64,000 nucleotides of DNA from CAVXFB01 sp963760935 (GCA_963760935.1 CAVXFB010000008.1:558001-622000), one strand, 5' to 3'. Shown: positions 16,381 through 26,391, counted from the stretch's first letter. Notes: generated by a model from the letters alone, not told the origin. Numbers and translations are program-made.

Positions 16381-17661
16381 CTAGCCCGCCGTCTTCACGG
16401 CCTTGCGCCACCACATCGGCCGGACCGCCGAAAGCGCAATGCGATCTTCTAGATTCGGCCGAAAGATGGTCAAGATCAGCAGGGGAAGATACCAAGCCAT
16501 GTAGAAGCCGCCGTGGTTGGCGTGCCAGAATTGCGTGGCCAGCATCACCGCTGCCGAACAGCTCAGTAGCGTGCCGAGGTTCTTCTGCGCGGGCCAGATC
16601 GCCAGACTGCCGCACAGCGCCACGAACGCCGCCAAAACGGGAATCCGGTACGCCGGCTCGTAGAATTCCCAGAACCCGACCGTCGCGATATCGAACGGAT
16701 CGCGCACACCGAACATCTGTCGGACATGCCCAAAGAAGGCGGCCTGATCGGGCGACTTCAGCGCCAGCAACACGACCAGTACGGCCAAGGCCGCGGCAAC
16801 GCCAAGGGCAAAACGGATTGCCCCGCGACGCCAGTAGAATCCAAACCACAGCGGCAATAAGTACAACGGATAATATACGGCCCCCGCCGCCAAACCGATC
16901 AACACTCCCGACACGAGCGGCCGGCGATACGCCGCCACGGCCCACACCAAGAGCATCGCAGGCACCACGTGATCCATCTGGCTAGTAAATTGACTCGTGT
17001 AGAATGTCAGTAGGTATAGCGTGGCCGCGGCCACACCGGTGTGAATGTTGCCAAAATGCCGAAAGCCAATCCACACCATGCCGATGACAACGGCCAAGTG
17101 GGCAAAAATCACTATCGCACGTGTGACGGCCACGCGGATGATCGCTTGACGGTGAACCTCGGGCTGAGCCTCGTCGGCGGACGCAATCTCCTTGTTCGAA
17201 TAGCTGGAGAACCAGTAGAAGAAGTCATAACCGGGATTTGGCGCCGCGGGCGCCGCCTCCTGGGCCAACAGATGCTCAAGCCGCTCCGGTGGGCTGGTGA
17301 TTACGTTGGCCATTAAGAACACCAGGAGCGAAATGCCTGTGAAGGTCAGCCCGCTGGCCGAAAGATTTGGCTCCAACAACGGTCGGCGAACCATCATCGG
17401 GTCCAGCAGCAGCCGGACCAGGAAGAAACCGCTCATGATGAACAACCAGTTATACCCGGCACAGATCAGGTCGTCGCGGTTGTACGACAGACCGTAATAG
17501 ACCAGTAAGAGCGCTGGCGAGAAGGCAATCAGCCCCACGAGGTCCAGATTCCGTACGCTCCAGAAGCGACGGAACTTGAAATACGTGCCGATCATCATCA
17601 GGGCGGAAATGTACGCCCAGGTGGTCGGCGTCAGCTTGTAGCCATAGAGAATTTCCTGCAT
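16381..17661 (-). CDS. Polytopic membrane protein, possibly GT-C-like
   Basis: 426 residues with about ten hydrophobic segments, e.g. LVGLIAFSPALLLVYYGL, LFIMSGFFLVRLLL, VVIGMVWIGFRHF, VLIGLAAGAVYYPLYLLPLW and LGVAAALAVLVVLLAL. The loop YTSQFTSQMDHVVPAMLLVWA followed by YRRPLVSGVLIGLA resembles GT-C (mannosyltransferase-like) membrane enzymes that use lipid-linked sugars. No clear catalytic DxD was identified, so the enzyme call is tentative. It is a single gene downstream of, and convergent with, the toxin-antitoxin pair. Confidence 0.5.
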   Translation of the reverse strand: MQEILYGYKLTPTTWAYISALMMIGTYFKFRRFWSVRNLDLVGLIAFSPALLLVYYGLSYNRDDLICAGYNWLFIMSGFFLVRLLLDPMMVRRPLLEPNLSASGLTFTGISLLVFLMANVITSPPERLEHLLAQEAAPAAPNPGYDFFYWFSSYSNKEIASADEAQPEVHRQAIIRVAVTRAIVIFAHLAVVIGMVWIGFRHFGNIHTGVAAATLYLLTFYTSQFTSQMDHVVPAMLLVWAVAAYRRPLVSGVLIGLAAGAVYYPLYLLPLWFGFYWRRGAIRFALGVAAALAVLVVLLALKSPDQAAFFGHVRQMFGVRDPFDIATVGFWEFYEPAYRIPVLAAFVALCGSLAIWPAQKNLGTLLSCSAAVMLATQFWHANHGGFYMAWYLPLLILTIFRPNLEDRIALSAVRPMWWRKAVKTAG

Positions 17662-17772
17662 GAAATTTAAGATACAGGCCCGGTGGTGCTTTACAACCCC
17701 CCCTAGACAGCCTCAACGTAGTAGACGCGCCGTATGTGCCGCCCGGGCGCTACAGCACACGGAGTTTGCCTA

Positions 17773-18917
17773 CTACATCAGTCGCCGCCTGGCTTCGTCG
17801 GCCCATGGGCTGTCCGGCGCCTCAGCGGCGAAAATTCGCCAATGCTCTTCCGCTCGCTCTCGCTGGTTCAAGTCATCGAGCGTGCGGGCCAGATGATAGC
17901 GGACGTCGGCGTAATCGGGATGATAACGCAACGCGCCCTCAAAGGCAGCCACGGCAAGCTCGAGTTGACCTGTCTCGGCCAGCACACAGCCTAGGTTGGC
18001 CCGGGCTTCGACATAATCTTCATCCAACTCGATGGCCATGTAGTAACGTTCGCGTGCCCCGCCGAGATCGCCTTGGCGATACAACAGCTCGGCCACTTGA
18101 AAGCAAACTTCCGCCTTCGGCCCCACCGCGGCCAGCGCGGCCCGATACATCTCCGCGGCGGCGGCCAATTGACCGTCCTCCTCCAATTCGGCTGCCAAGC
18201 GATACATTTGCTCGGGCGAAGCGGGCACGGCCGTCTCCGGCGTCGGCTCGCCTTCCCAGGCATCAAAGTCGAATCGCAATTGCCCGCCCGGCTCGATCAG
18301 ACCATCGCCCTGGCGGAGCAAAATCTCTTTTCCCTGGATGATCACCGAGAGCTGCACGAGCGGCCGCCCTACGCTAGGCAGATACCGGCCAAGGGATTCG
18401 AGTTGCTTCTCGATTGCCCGCGGCGAGACGCCCGCCGCCAGCAATTCTGCAAGGCGTCGCGCGGTGGCCACTTCCTGAAAATCGAAGTAGGGCAGCCGCC
18501 GCACCTCGGCGCCGGCACGATCAGGCCGCGGCGATGCCAACGGCGAATCACCGCCACTGGCACGCCCAACAGTTCAGCAAGCATTGCCGGTGTATACAAC
18601 CGGTGGATTTCATGCTCGACATCCACCAATCCCAGTCGTTGCCAAAGCTGGGTCTCGGTGATAACTTCCGCAGTTCCCTGTTCGATCTGCCGGCGAGTGG
18701 GCTCGTCAAACCAATCGCCCTGACTGCCGGCCTCGGGCAACGGGAATAGTTCCTCCCCGACGACGATTACACTGGCTGAGGGATCCGGTTTTTCCAGCAC
18801 CGTGGCCCCGTGCCGCCGCGCCAGTTGCGCTGCGTCGCGCTTCGCCATGCTGGCCAGCTTGCCAACGAAGGCGATGCGCTGGTCGCGGAGGATAAGATCA
18901 GAATCTGGCGTTCCCAT
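17773..18917 (-). CDS. BRCT-MerR-TPR fusion protein (frameshifted as read)
   Basis: The start at 18917 opens a BRCT-like domain (DQRIAFVGKLASMAKRDAAQLARRHGATV, spanning about residues 12-40; key residues FVGKLASM and GATV). A linker and a MerR-type winged helix follow (LYTPAMLAELLGVPVAVIRRWHRRGLI). In the next frame come the MerR continuation (RRLPYFDFQEVATARRLAELL) and four TPR units (MYRLAAELEEDGQLAAAAEMYRAAL is one, near the middle). The frames join near 18509; adding one C (GGCGCC to GGCCGCC) restores one protein of about 380 residues. The role is unknown; the combination suggests DNA binding with a protein-assembly tail. Confidence 0.75.
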
Positions 18918-18969
18918 CACACCAATGTCGCGGTCCACGTCACTCCTGTCAATGTGGCCGCGCAAAAGA

Positions 18970-18999
18970 AAGAACACAGACGATCTCGCCTGTGTTCTT
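18970..18999 (-). terminator. Hairpin terminator below the YTV gene
   Basis: AAGAACACAG (18970-18979) pairs with CTGTGTTCTT (18990-18999). On the minus strand it is followed by a T-rich run (CTTTTG). Confidence 0.7.
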
Positions 19000-19055
19000 T
19001 ATGAATAGTTCGGTTCGCGGGTCTCGCCGTATTGGCCGGCTTGGGAGCCCGCCAG

Positions 19056-20354
19056 CTACGTGCCTTTCGGATAGCTCTCGGCTGGCGGGGTCGTCCCGCC
19101 GGCCGGCGGCACATCTTGCATCTTCGGCTGCTTCGTCCCCTCGTTGCTCTGCTTCGTCTCTCCGTTGGCGGCCGGTGGTGCGTTGCCATTCTCGGGGCCA
19201 ATCTGCGGCTGCTTCTCCGCGCTCGGCGATGGCTTCGCCGGCGTCGGCTCCGACTTGGACGGCGGGGCAAACGTGCCGATGTTCGGGCTGGGACCGGGAA
19301 GTTCGGCACTCGGCTGCGCCGGAGTGGGCATGGCCGGTGTCGCCGGTGTGGGATTTCCGGGCACCACGACGGCCGCCGGCGCGGTGGCTATCGGTTGGCC
19401 ACAGGCGTCCAGAGGCTCGCGATAGCAAACTAGCCGCGGAACATTGCAGGTGTACGTCACGGGAATACGCTTCTCAACGACTCGCGGTACGCGAACCGTG
19501 CTCTGCTCGGCCACCATGCGGCACACTTGGTACGGCACCTTCTCGACGCGTTCTTCGTAGACCATGCGGCATGTCGTCACCGGCACCCGTCGCACCTGCT
19601 GCTCGGTGACCATGCGGCATACCTGCACGGGCACCTTGCGCACCACGACTTCAGGCACGTACTTGCACACCTGCATCGGAACTTGTTGCGAAACGGTCTG
19701 CGGCACGTAGCTGGTTTGCGCAATTTGCTGCGCGACCACGTTCGGATGCCACACCCGCTGAACCTCGGCCACCGTGCGCGGCGTTTGCACCCAATAGAGC
19801 CCCGCCCGCTGGTACACCGTGGCCCCAGTCACCGGATCGACGGCACATGAGCCCGACTGCCACGACAGCCGCGTGCTAGGCCGCACCGGCCGCAGCACGG
19901 TCTGCTCGGCAAAACAACCCTGATCGACGTATTGCGTCTGATACGTTGTCACGGGCCGCAGCACCGTGTGACACTCCGTTCGGTAGGCCGTTTCATACAC
20001 CGGCTTCATCACGGTATAGCTCTCGTCGCGCTCGGCCGTCTCATACACCGGCCGCTGCACTGTATACGTCTCTTCACGCTCCGCAGTCTCCGTGACCGGC
20101 CGGGCAACCGTATATCGGTTCTCCCGCACTGCCGTCTCCCACACCGGTTTATAGGTCGTGATCGGATGCTCCTCGCATACGTTCTCATATTCGACGCGGT
20201 ATGCAGTAACCTGCTGTTGCTCATAGACCGTGCGGTAGACGATCCGATAGGTCTGGCCGCAGGCCGGCGATGCGCAAGATTCCTGCGCTGCGGCCCAACT
20301 CGCAAATGCCAAGAAAACAGATGCCGCCAGCGTCATACGGACCGATGCGTTCAT
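19056..20354 (-). CDS. YTV-repeat cell-wall protein
   Basis: About 432 residues from the ATG at 20354 (GAAGGAG six bases upstream), with a signal peptide ending SWAAAQ. The middle carries tandem motifs of the type YTV.RPV.ET..RE (about residues 65-120: RYTVARPVTET, TYTVQRPVYET, SYTVMKPVYET). This is the YTV domain known from Cys-rich cell-wall proteins of Rhodopirellula. A second repeat block (about 245-305) has VPVQVCRMV-type units with regularly spaced cysteines (VPMQVCKYV, VPVQVCRMV, VPVTTCRMV, VPYQVCRMV), apt for disulfide cross-links. The C-terminal third is a Pro/Ala-rich tail. Confidence 0.92.
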   Translation of the reverse strand: MNASVRMTLAASVFLAFASWAAAQESCASPACGQTYRIVYRTVYEQQQVTAYRVEYENVCEEHPITTYKPVWETAVRENRYTVARPVTETAEREETYTVQRPVYETAERDESYTVMKPVYETAYRTECHTVLRPVTTYQTQYVDQGCFAEQTVLRPVRPSTRLSWQSGSCAVDPVTGATVYQRAGLYWVQTPRTVAEVQRVWHPNVVAQQIAQTSYVPQTVSQQVPMQVCKYVPEVVVRKVPVQVCRMVTEQQVRRVPVTTCRMVYEERVEKVPYQVCRMVAEQSTVRVPRVVEKRIPVTYTCNVPRLVCYREPLDACGQPIATAPAAVVVPGNPTPATPAMPTPAQPSAELPGPSPNIGTFAPPSKSEPTPAKPSPSAEKQPQIGPENGNAPPAANGETKQSNEGTKQPKMQDVPPAGGTTPPAESYPKGT

Positions 20355-20667
20355 GATCATCTCCTTCAACCTTCCTGACGAGAGCCAATGGCAGTGCGCA
20401 TACCGTAATGCCTATACACAATACGATACGTCTCTCCCAGAGAGTCTGGCAGATAAATCGCCATTGGGCAACTGTCCCGACGAGCGGCCGCCGAAAGTTC
20501 AATCCGAACTTTATGGTGCAACGAGAGTTAGCGGAAGCAAGAAACTCTCAAGTTGCCGCCGCGTCCATGCCGACACTTCGTTTCCCTCTGATCGCCGCAA
20601 CCTTGTTGCAGCCGGGCGGCGCGGCTAAAGTTTACGTAACCGTCACAACCCCACCACACGCAAAACG

Positions 20668-21381
20668 ATGCACTTTCTCGATCTCACCCTGTCTAGTCCG
20701 GCCGAAAATCTCGCATTGGACGAGGCCTTGTTGGAGGAGGCCGAATTGACCGGACGTCCGACCGAGACGTTGCGCGTCTGGGAGTCGCCCGAACGCTTTG
20801 TCGTGGTGGGCCGGTCGTCGCGGATCGACGCCGAAGTCTGCGTCGACGCATGCCGCGCCGCACAGACGCCAATCCTGCGCAGAGTTAGCGGCGGCGCCGC
20901 GGTTGTCGCTGGTCCAGGCTGCTTGATGTACGCCCTCGTGCTGAGCTATCAACAGCGGCCGCAACTACGCAATCTTAGCCACGCACATCGGTACGTGCTT
21001 GGCCTGCTCGCCGCAGCATTGAATCCGCTGGCTCCGGGAGTGCAATGCCGCGGCACGAGCGATTTGACGCTCTCCGGCCGAAAGTTTTCCGGCAACAGTG
21101 CCCGCTGCCGCCGCGGCCATCTCTTGTACCATGGCACGTTGCTCTACAACTTTCCCCTGGAAGCGATTGCTCACTGCCTGACGATGCCGCCGCGGATGCC
21201 CGATTATCGCGACAATCGCCCGCACAACGACTTCGTGGTGAATCTTCCTCTGCGTGCCGAGACGATTCGGCAATCGATCCGCAGCGTGTGGGATGCCCAC
21301 GAGCATCGAGACTGCTGGCCAGAAGATCTGACCGCCCGGCTGGTTGCAGAAAAATATAGTCAGCCGCTCTGGAACGGGTAA
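20668..21381 (+). CDS. Lipoate-protein ligase A-like protein
   Basis: 237 residues of the BPL/LplA/LipB fold. LRVWESPERFVVVGRSS is the first conserved segment, and RRVSGGAAVVAGPGCLMYALV is the RRxSGGGAV..GPG-type nucleotide/lipoyl loop. SDLTLSGRKFSGNSARCRRGHLLYHGTLLY is the span with the catalytic lysine in GRKFSG (motif spans about residues 130-158). The C-terminal accessory domain is short, so it could be an octanoyl- or lipoyl-transferase rather than a full ligase. It stands divergent from the YTV gene, and the intervening 300 bp carry no clear gene. Confidence 0.85.
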   Translation: MHFLDLTLSSPAENLALDEALLEEAELTGRPTETLRVWESPERFVVVGRSSRIDAEVCVDACRAAQTPILRRVSGGAAVVAGPGCLMYALVLSYQQRPQLRNLSHAHRYVLGLLAAALNPLAPGVQCRGTSDLTLSGRKFSGNSARCRRGHLLYHGTLLYNFPLEAIAHCLTMPPRMPDYRDNRPHNDFVVNLPLRAETIRQSIRSVWDAHEHRDCWPEDLTARLVAEKYSQPLWNG

Positions 21382-21456
21382 TGAAGCACGGATGAAATTT
21401 CGAACGACGGTCATTCGTCATTCATTCAACATTCGCCTTTCACCAAACTTCGGTTC

Positions 21457-22557
21457 CTATACCACCGCGGCTTCCGCGCGGGCAAGTAGCTGCGTCATAT
21501 CTTCGCCTTCTTCAGACGATACGGCGCCGGTGCGAATTCGCAGCTCGATGTCCAACTCCTCATCGCGTCGTGCCGCCTCGTGCAGCCGACGGCAGAAGGT
21601 TTCGGCCTCTGTCACGCTGGTCTGCGGCATCACGACGGCAAACGCGTCGTCACGGTACCGGCCGGCAAAGTCGCTCTCGCAGACCGTATGCCGAATCAAC
21701 CGCGCCACGGCCTTCAGCAGCGATCGGGCAACCGCATCGCCGCAACTCTCGCTAATTCGTTGAAAATGATCGACGACCACGATGACCAAGGAGAACGGCT
21801 GTTCGTACCGCCTCTTCACCGCCAACAGCATCTCCAGAATCTCGTCCAGACCGCGCCGATTGGTCATTCCTGTGAGCACGTCTGCACGGAGATCAACCAC
21901 GTTGACGAGGTCCTGCACGTGCTGACGCATCGCCTGCCGGGCCTGGGCAACACGGTCCGTCAGTTCCGCAGCCGTCAGATCGCCGTCCAACCCCGTCACA
22001 ATCTTGTCCAGTTCCTCTGACCACGACGTATCGTGCTGAAGCACTTGCGCCAACCGCAACCAAAGCTGTAGCGTGCATTGGAGCGTCAGCAGCAAGTCCG
22101 TCCCGGTCAACAGGCCGCACAGCCGGCCTCCTTCCACCACGGGCAAGCAGGAAATGTTCTCGTTAATCAAGAATGTGATGGCCGCGCTCAGCGGCGTATC
22201 CGGCGTCGCACTCAACACTGGGTAGCTCATCAGTTGCTGGGCCGTTGTCCCGCGCTGGCAATTCAGGTCGCGATCGCTGACCACGCCCAAGACTTCACCG
22301 CCCCGCCCGCACACCAGCAGGTAATGCAGTTGTCGATTCTGCACAAGCGCCGTCATCTCTTCCAAGGTCATCGTCGGGGGAACTGTAACCGGATCGTGCG
22401 TCATCAAGTGGCGCACTTCCAAGCGGTTCTTCAACAGCAGTTCGCGATCCTTCAACAACGCTTGCAGCAGTTGTTGCCGCTTGCTGTACGGACGCAGTTC
22501 CGGCGTCTCGAGCGGCGGTGTTGCCATGGACAATGGTTGCGGCACGGAGTCGATCAT
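21457..22557 (-). CDS. CBS-pair protein with degenerate GGDEF domain
   Basis: 366 residues. Two CBS motifs (HDPVTVPPTMTLEEMTALV and SYPVLSATPDTPLSAAITF regions, with VVSDRDL and LLTGTDLLL strands) are followed by a helical linker. A GGDEF-type domain with DVLTGMTNRRGLDEILE comes last. The catalytic GGDEF is replaced by RDDAF in AGRYRDDAFAVVM, losing both glycines and the glutamate, so diguanylate cyclase activity is unlikely. The domain probably binds GTP or acts as a receptor, with the CBS pair sensing adenosyl ligands. The C-terminus ends at EAAVV, slightly short of the usual domain end, and a frame slip there is possible. Confidence 0.8.
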   Translation of the reverse strand: MIDSVPQPLSMATPPLETPELRPYSKRQQLLQALLKDRELLLKNRLEVRHLMTHDPVTVPPTMTLEEMTALVQNRQLHYLLVCGRGGEVLGVVSDRDLNCQRGTTAQQLMSYPVLSATPDTPLSAAITFLINENISCLPVVEGGRLCGLLTGTDLLLTLQCTLQLWLRLAQVLQHDTSWSEELDKIVTGLDGDLTAAELTDRVAQARQAMRQHVQDLVNVVDLRADVLTGMTNRRGLDEILEMLLAVKRRYEQPFSLVIVVVDHFQRISESCGDAVARSLLKAVARLIRHTVCESDFAGRYRDDAFAVVMPQTSVTEAETFCRRLHEAARRDEELDIELRIRTGAVSSEEGEDMTQLLARAEAAVV

Positions 22558-22683
22558 AATGCGGCCTCCCCGACGCTATTGAGCCCTGCACTGCTATTAG
22601 AGCGAGGGCTCGTGAAACGAGCCCGGTTTCCAGGGAGAAAACGTCGGAACTATTCCATAATCAACCACGGAACCAATAAAAGT

Positions 22684-24063
22684 CTAGCATACGGGCCGCC
22701 GCGAACGGTAGAAACTCATGGCTACGCCGACCAGCAGAATACCGATCGACCAGAATGCCTCCCAACTGCGATTGGCAACCGCGTAGGACAGGCTGGAATA
22801 GACCATCGCGGCCGAAGAGAGGCAGAACACCGCGGGCACGACCGGATAGCCCGGCACACGATAAGGCCGTTCCACCGTCGGTTCGCGCCATCGCAACACA
22901 AATAGCGCAGCGCCCACCAACATTAAGAAGAACCAGAACCCGGGCGTGGTGAACTTCACCATGCTCTCGAAACCATCTTGGCCCAGTCCAAACCATACCG
23001 ACAAGACCAGCGTGATCGCGCCTTGGATCAGCAGCGACGCGACGGGCGTGCCGCGCCGAGCGTTCCAGCGGCCCAACCACGCGTACAACCGATGATCCGT
23101 CCCCATCGCGTAGTAGATTCTCGCGCCGGTGAATATCTGTCCGTTGATCGCTCCCAGGGTCGAGATGCATATCAGCACGCTCAAGGCCAAGCCCGCCCAT
23201 GGGCCGATGCCGAGTTCCAGAACGTCGGCCGCCGCGGTCGGATGTCGCATGCCATCGAGACCGAGGGCATGCAGAAACGCGGCGATCACTAGCATGTAGA
23301 TCGCCGTAACCGCGAGCGTGCCTAACAACAGGGCGCGGAGTATGTTCTTGCGCGGCTCTTTGACTTCCGCACCGACGTACGCCATCTCGTTCCATCCGCC
23401 ATAGGTGAACATCACCAAGATCATCCCCAGGCCGACCTGATACCAGTCGATATCGGACGACGCGCCGACCGCTGTTGCCGGAGCGGGCGACGTATAGGCA
23501 AAGCCCACCGCGACAATCGCCACCAGACCAAGCAACTTAGCAATCGTCAGCACATTCTGTGTCCATTTGCCCTCGCGCACGCCGAGGATGTTGACAAGCG
23601 TCAAGACGACCACCGCAGCAGCCGCATATTCCACGAGCACGTAGAGCCGATCGCCGGATTGGGCTCGTGGCCAAATGTTGTTGGCGAACTCGGCAAAGAC
23701 ATACGCCATGACGCCGATCGAGCCCGGCCGCACAATCCAAAGCTGGCACCAGGCGAAGAGAAAACCTACCCGGCGACCGAACGCGCGGGTGAGATAGACG
23801 TAATCGCCGCCTTCATACGGATATGCCGTTGCCAGTTCGGCATAGCAAAGCGCTCCGATTAACGCAAAGACGCCGCCGAGGAGCCATAGCCCCAGGAGCC
23901 ACGCTACACTCGGCGACAGCGCGGCGATATCGGGGCTGGTGCGATAGATGCCCGCCCCAATGATGATCCCCACGATAATCGAAGTCGAGTCCAGCAGCGA
24001 AAGCTCGCGGCGCGGAGCGGCCGAGCGCTCGGCAGGCTTCTGACGCTCCAGCTCATCCCTCAT
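22684..24063 (-). CDS. APC-family amino acid permease
   Basis: 459 residues with twelve predicted membrane segments. The N-terminal SIIVGIIIGAGIYRTSP is the conserved TM1 GxGI substrate-binding stretch of the amino acid-polyamine-organocation family. AYPYEGGDYVYLTRAFGRRVGF is the span of TM2-TM3 (key residues EGGDYVY). ANNIW, then TYGGWNEMAYVGAEVKEP (TM6 region) match LAT-type exchangers. No partner gene is adjacent, so the substrate cannot be inferred from context. Confidence 0.9.
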   Translation of the reverse strand: MRDELERQKPAERSAAPRRELSLLDSTSIIVGIIIGAGIYRTSPDIAALSPSVAWLLGLWLLGGVFALIGALCYAELATAYPYEGGDYVYLTRAFGRRVGFLFAWCQLWIVRPGSIGVMAYVFAEFANNIWPRAQSGDRLYVLVEYAAAAVVVLTLVNILGVREGKWTQNVLTIAKLLGLVAIVAVGFAYTSPAPATAVGASSDIDWYQVGLGMILVMFTYGGWNEMAYVGAEVKEPRKNILRALLLGTLAVTAIYMLVIAAFLHALGLDGMRHPTAAADVLELGIGPWAGLALSVLICISTLGAINGQIFTGARIYYAMGTDHRLYAWLGRWNARRGTPVASLLIQGAITLVLSVWFGLGQDGFESMVKFTTPGFWFFLMLVGAALFVLRWREPTVERPYRVPGYPVVPAVFCLSSAAMVYSSLSYAVANRSWEAFWSIGILLVGVAMSFYRSRRPVC

Positions 24064-24211
24064 CTGTCATCCTTTCTGCGCACTGACTGCGGAAACGCCC
24101 GATCGCGACCCTTCCTGCCCCTCGCAGATCGCTGATCCGTTCCGTTTCTTTCCCACCTAGACACCCCCCAGAGAAAAGGATAGGATAGATCAATCGTCCC
24201 AATTGTAGTAG

Positions 24212-24257
24212 GCGACTTAGTCGCCACGCCCCGGTGCAACGGGGCGACTCCCGTCGC
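24212..24257. repeat. Palindromic GTCGCC element upstream of infA
   Basis: GGCGACTTAGTCGCC (about 24213-24227) followed by the second hairpin GCCCCGGTGCAACGGGGC. A dispersed palindrome; it could form a hairpin in the infA leader. Confidence 0.45.
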
Positions 24258-24305
24258 CGAAGTCCGGGGACATGGCCCGGCGATTTACCCCCTCTGCGAG
24301 TGGTT

Positions 24306-24527
24306 ATGACAAAGAAGGAAGAAGCCATCGAGGTCGAAGGCACCGTGACCGAGGCCTTGGCCAATACGCGGTTTCGGGTGCAATTGGAGAGTGGGCATAC
24401 CATCATCGCCCACGTTGCGGGCAAGATGCGCAAGCACTTTATCCGCATCGTGCCGGGCGATCGTGTCCGTGTCGAACTCTCCCCCTACGACCTGACCAAA
24501 GGCCGTATCACCTTCCGCGAACGGTAG
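24306..24527 (+). CDS. infA: Translation initiation factor IF-1
   Basis: 73 residues from the ATG at 24306: one S1/OB fold with IEVEGTVTEALANTRFRVQLE, GHTIIAHVAGKMRKHFIRI and PGDRVRVELSPYDLTKGRI. The HVAGKMR..FIRI and YDL.KGRI blocks are the family hallmarks. IF-1 sits in the ribosomal A site during initiation. Full length and undisturbed. It is not next to ribosomal protein genes here, unlike in many bacteria. Confidence 0.97.
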   Translation: MTKKEEAIEVEGTVTEALANTRFRVQLESGHTIIAHVAGKMRKHFIRIVPGDRVRVELSPYDLTKGRITFRER

Positions 24528-24571
24528 TCGCAACCGTCTCAGACCTACCCCACCGTTCCTATCCGCGATAC

Positions 24572-24599
24572 GTCGTCCTGAGCGCAGATAAGGATCTCG
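24572..24599. repeat. Half copy of the HSERSEE-type repeat
   Basis: GTCCTGAGCGCAG..AAGGATCTC matches one arm of the palindromes at 35520-35590 and 41938-42014; the second arm is missing. Confidence 0.6.
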
Positions 24600-24698
24600 C
24601 CCCACGGTTCGCGGCAGCCGCACTGGCCCGACCACGGTTTTCGCTGTAAACTTGCGTATTCTACACAAGTCACTCTCTCGCCATTAAGGAGCACGTTC

Positions 24699-26359
24699 GT
24701 GAGAAACATACTGTTATCCATGCTGGCTGTGACGCTGTTGGTCGGAACTGTCAGTCAGTGCTCCGCCGACGAGATGAAACCGGTCGTGACCGTGTCGTTT
24801 GCCGGGTATGACCGCCTCTTTGCCGACCTCGATACGATCGGCCGCATCGGCGGAAGCCCCGACCTCGGTAAAGGGCTCCAGATGATGATCCAACTCACGA
24901 CCCAAGGCAAGGGCTTGGCCGGTCTGGATACGAAGCAGCCGTGGGCGCCGTACTGCAAACCGACGGCAAGCAACTGATCCCCGTCATCGGGTTCCTTCCC
25001 ATCACCGACTTGAAGCAATTGATCGAGGTAGCCAAAGCCAATCCACAAATGGCCGAGGCCATCAAGCTCAACGGCGACGTATATGAAATTCGCGGTCCCC
25101 AGAAGACGCTGTACGCCACGCAGAAGGACAAGTGGACGATAGTGACCGACAAGGCTGAGAATCTCGCCAAGGCTCCGGCCGACCCCCTAAAGCTGCTCGG
25201 CGACCTGCCGGAACGCTACCTCGTGGCCGTTCGCGCCTCGATTCAGAATTTGCCGAAGGAATATCGCGATCAGGCGCTGGCCCAACTTCATGCAATCGCC
25301 GAAGCCGGCGCGGCGCAAATGCCCCGCGAAGGCAACGAGGATGCCGGCCAACTGCTGAACAAACAAATGAAGGCACTGGTCGACGATACCGAGGACGTCG
25401 TGCTGGGTTGGAACACCGATGCCAAGGCCAACACCACGTATCTCGATCTTGAAACTACCGCGAAGGCGGGCTCAAAACTGGCCGAGCAATTTGCGGCAAT
25501 GAAGCCTGGCAAGACGAAGTTTGCCGGCCTGCTGCTGCCCGGCGCCGCCGTGACGGTCAACTCGATCGGCACGCTCAACGATGCCCAAGTCGCGCAAATC
25601 AAAGCTGCCGTGGCCTCCATGCGAGAGTCGCTGCCAAAGGAACTGGAGAAACAGCAGCGATTGTCGCCCGACCAAGTCAAACTGGCGTCGCAATTCCTCG
25701 GACAAGTGCTGGATGCTATCCAACGCACCGCCGAGGCAAAGCAGACAGATGCCGGCTTGGCGCTCGTGCTCGATCCGGCGGCAGTCACGCTCGTGGCAGG
25801 CAGCACGATCGTCGACGGCGCGAAGCTGGAAACGGCCGTGCAGCAATTGAACGACGAACTCCAGAAGGACGCCGATTTGGCCAAGTCGATCAAGCTCGGC
25901 GCCGAGAGTTACCAGGGAATGCACTTGCACTCGGTTTCCGTGCCCACGCCTGACCCCAAGCTCGTACCCATTTTCGGCGAGACGTTGGACGCCGTGCTGG
26001 CCATCGCCAACGACAAGGTACTTGTGGCTGTCGGCCGCGACGCTTCCAAGACGCTGAAGCAAGTAATCGAGAATTCATCGAGCGGCGTTGAAGTCCCGCC
26101 GCTACAAATCCGACTGTCAGCCATGCGCATTGCCAAGTTCGTTGCACAAGTCGCCGAAGACGAACAAGCGAAAGGCACAGCACAAATGGTCGCGAAGCTT
26201 CTGGAAAAGAACCCGGGCAAGGACCACCTCACGATCACAGCCAATCCAATCACACGTGGCGTCCGGGTGCGGCTGGAACTGGAAGAAGGCCTGATCAAGG
26301 CCATCGGCACACTGGGCCAAGCCATGAGCGGCATGCCCGTCGGCGGGCCGTCACCGTGA
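24699..26359 (+). CDS. Secreted planctomycete protein (frameshifted as read)
   Basis: The GTG at 24699 has TAAGGAG upstream and opens a signal peptide (NILLSMLAVTLLVGTVSQCSA). Residues to about 80 are in one frame and the remaining 460 in the next; the join is near 24942. There one G added to TGGGC (giving TGGGGC) yields the continuous KQPWGAVLQTDGKQL. The mature protein is alpha/beta with repeated segments such as LIPVIGFLPITDLKQLIEVA, TLYATQKDKWTIVTDK, KEYRDQALAQLHA and EGNEDAGQLLNKQMKAL. No enzyme motif is recognised. Long secreted proteins of this layout are frequent in planctomycetes; function unknown. Confidence 0.7.
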
Positions 26360-26368
26360 TAGTTTTCT

Positions 26369-26391
26369 CCCCTCTCCCTTTGGGAGAGGGG
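26369..26391. terminator. Palindrome CCCCTCTCCC/GGGAGAGGGG
   Basis: A perfect hairpin ten bases after the stop of the secreted-protein gene. It is followed by the GGGGTGAGGG motif that also follows the palindrome at 42914-42939, so it is a dispersed repeat that may serve as terminator. Confidence 0.55.

Noticed and set aside
18949..19428. Minus-strand frame of 159 codons overlapping the YTV tail
   Set aside because: Alternative frame of the YTV gene; composition is skewed to Arg and Ala.
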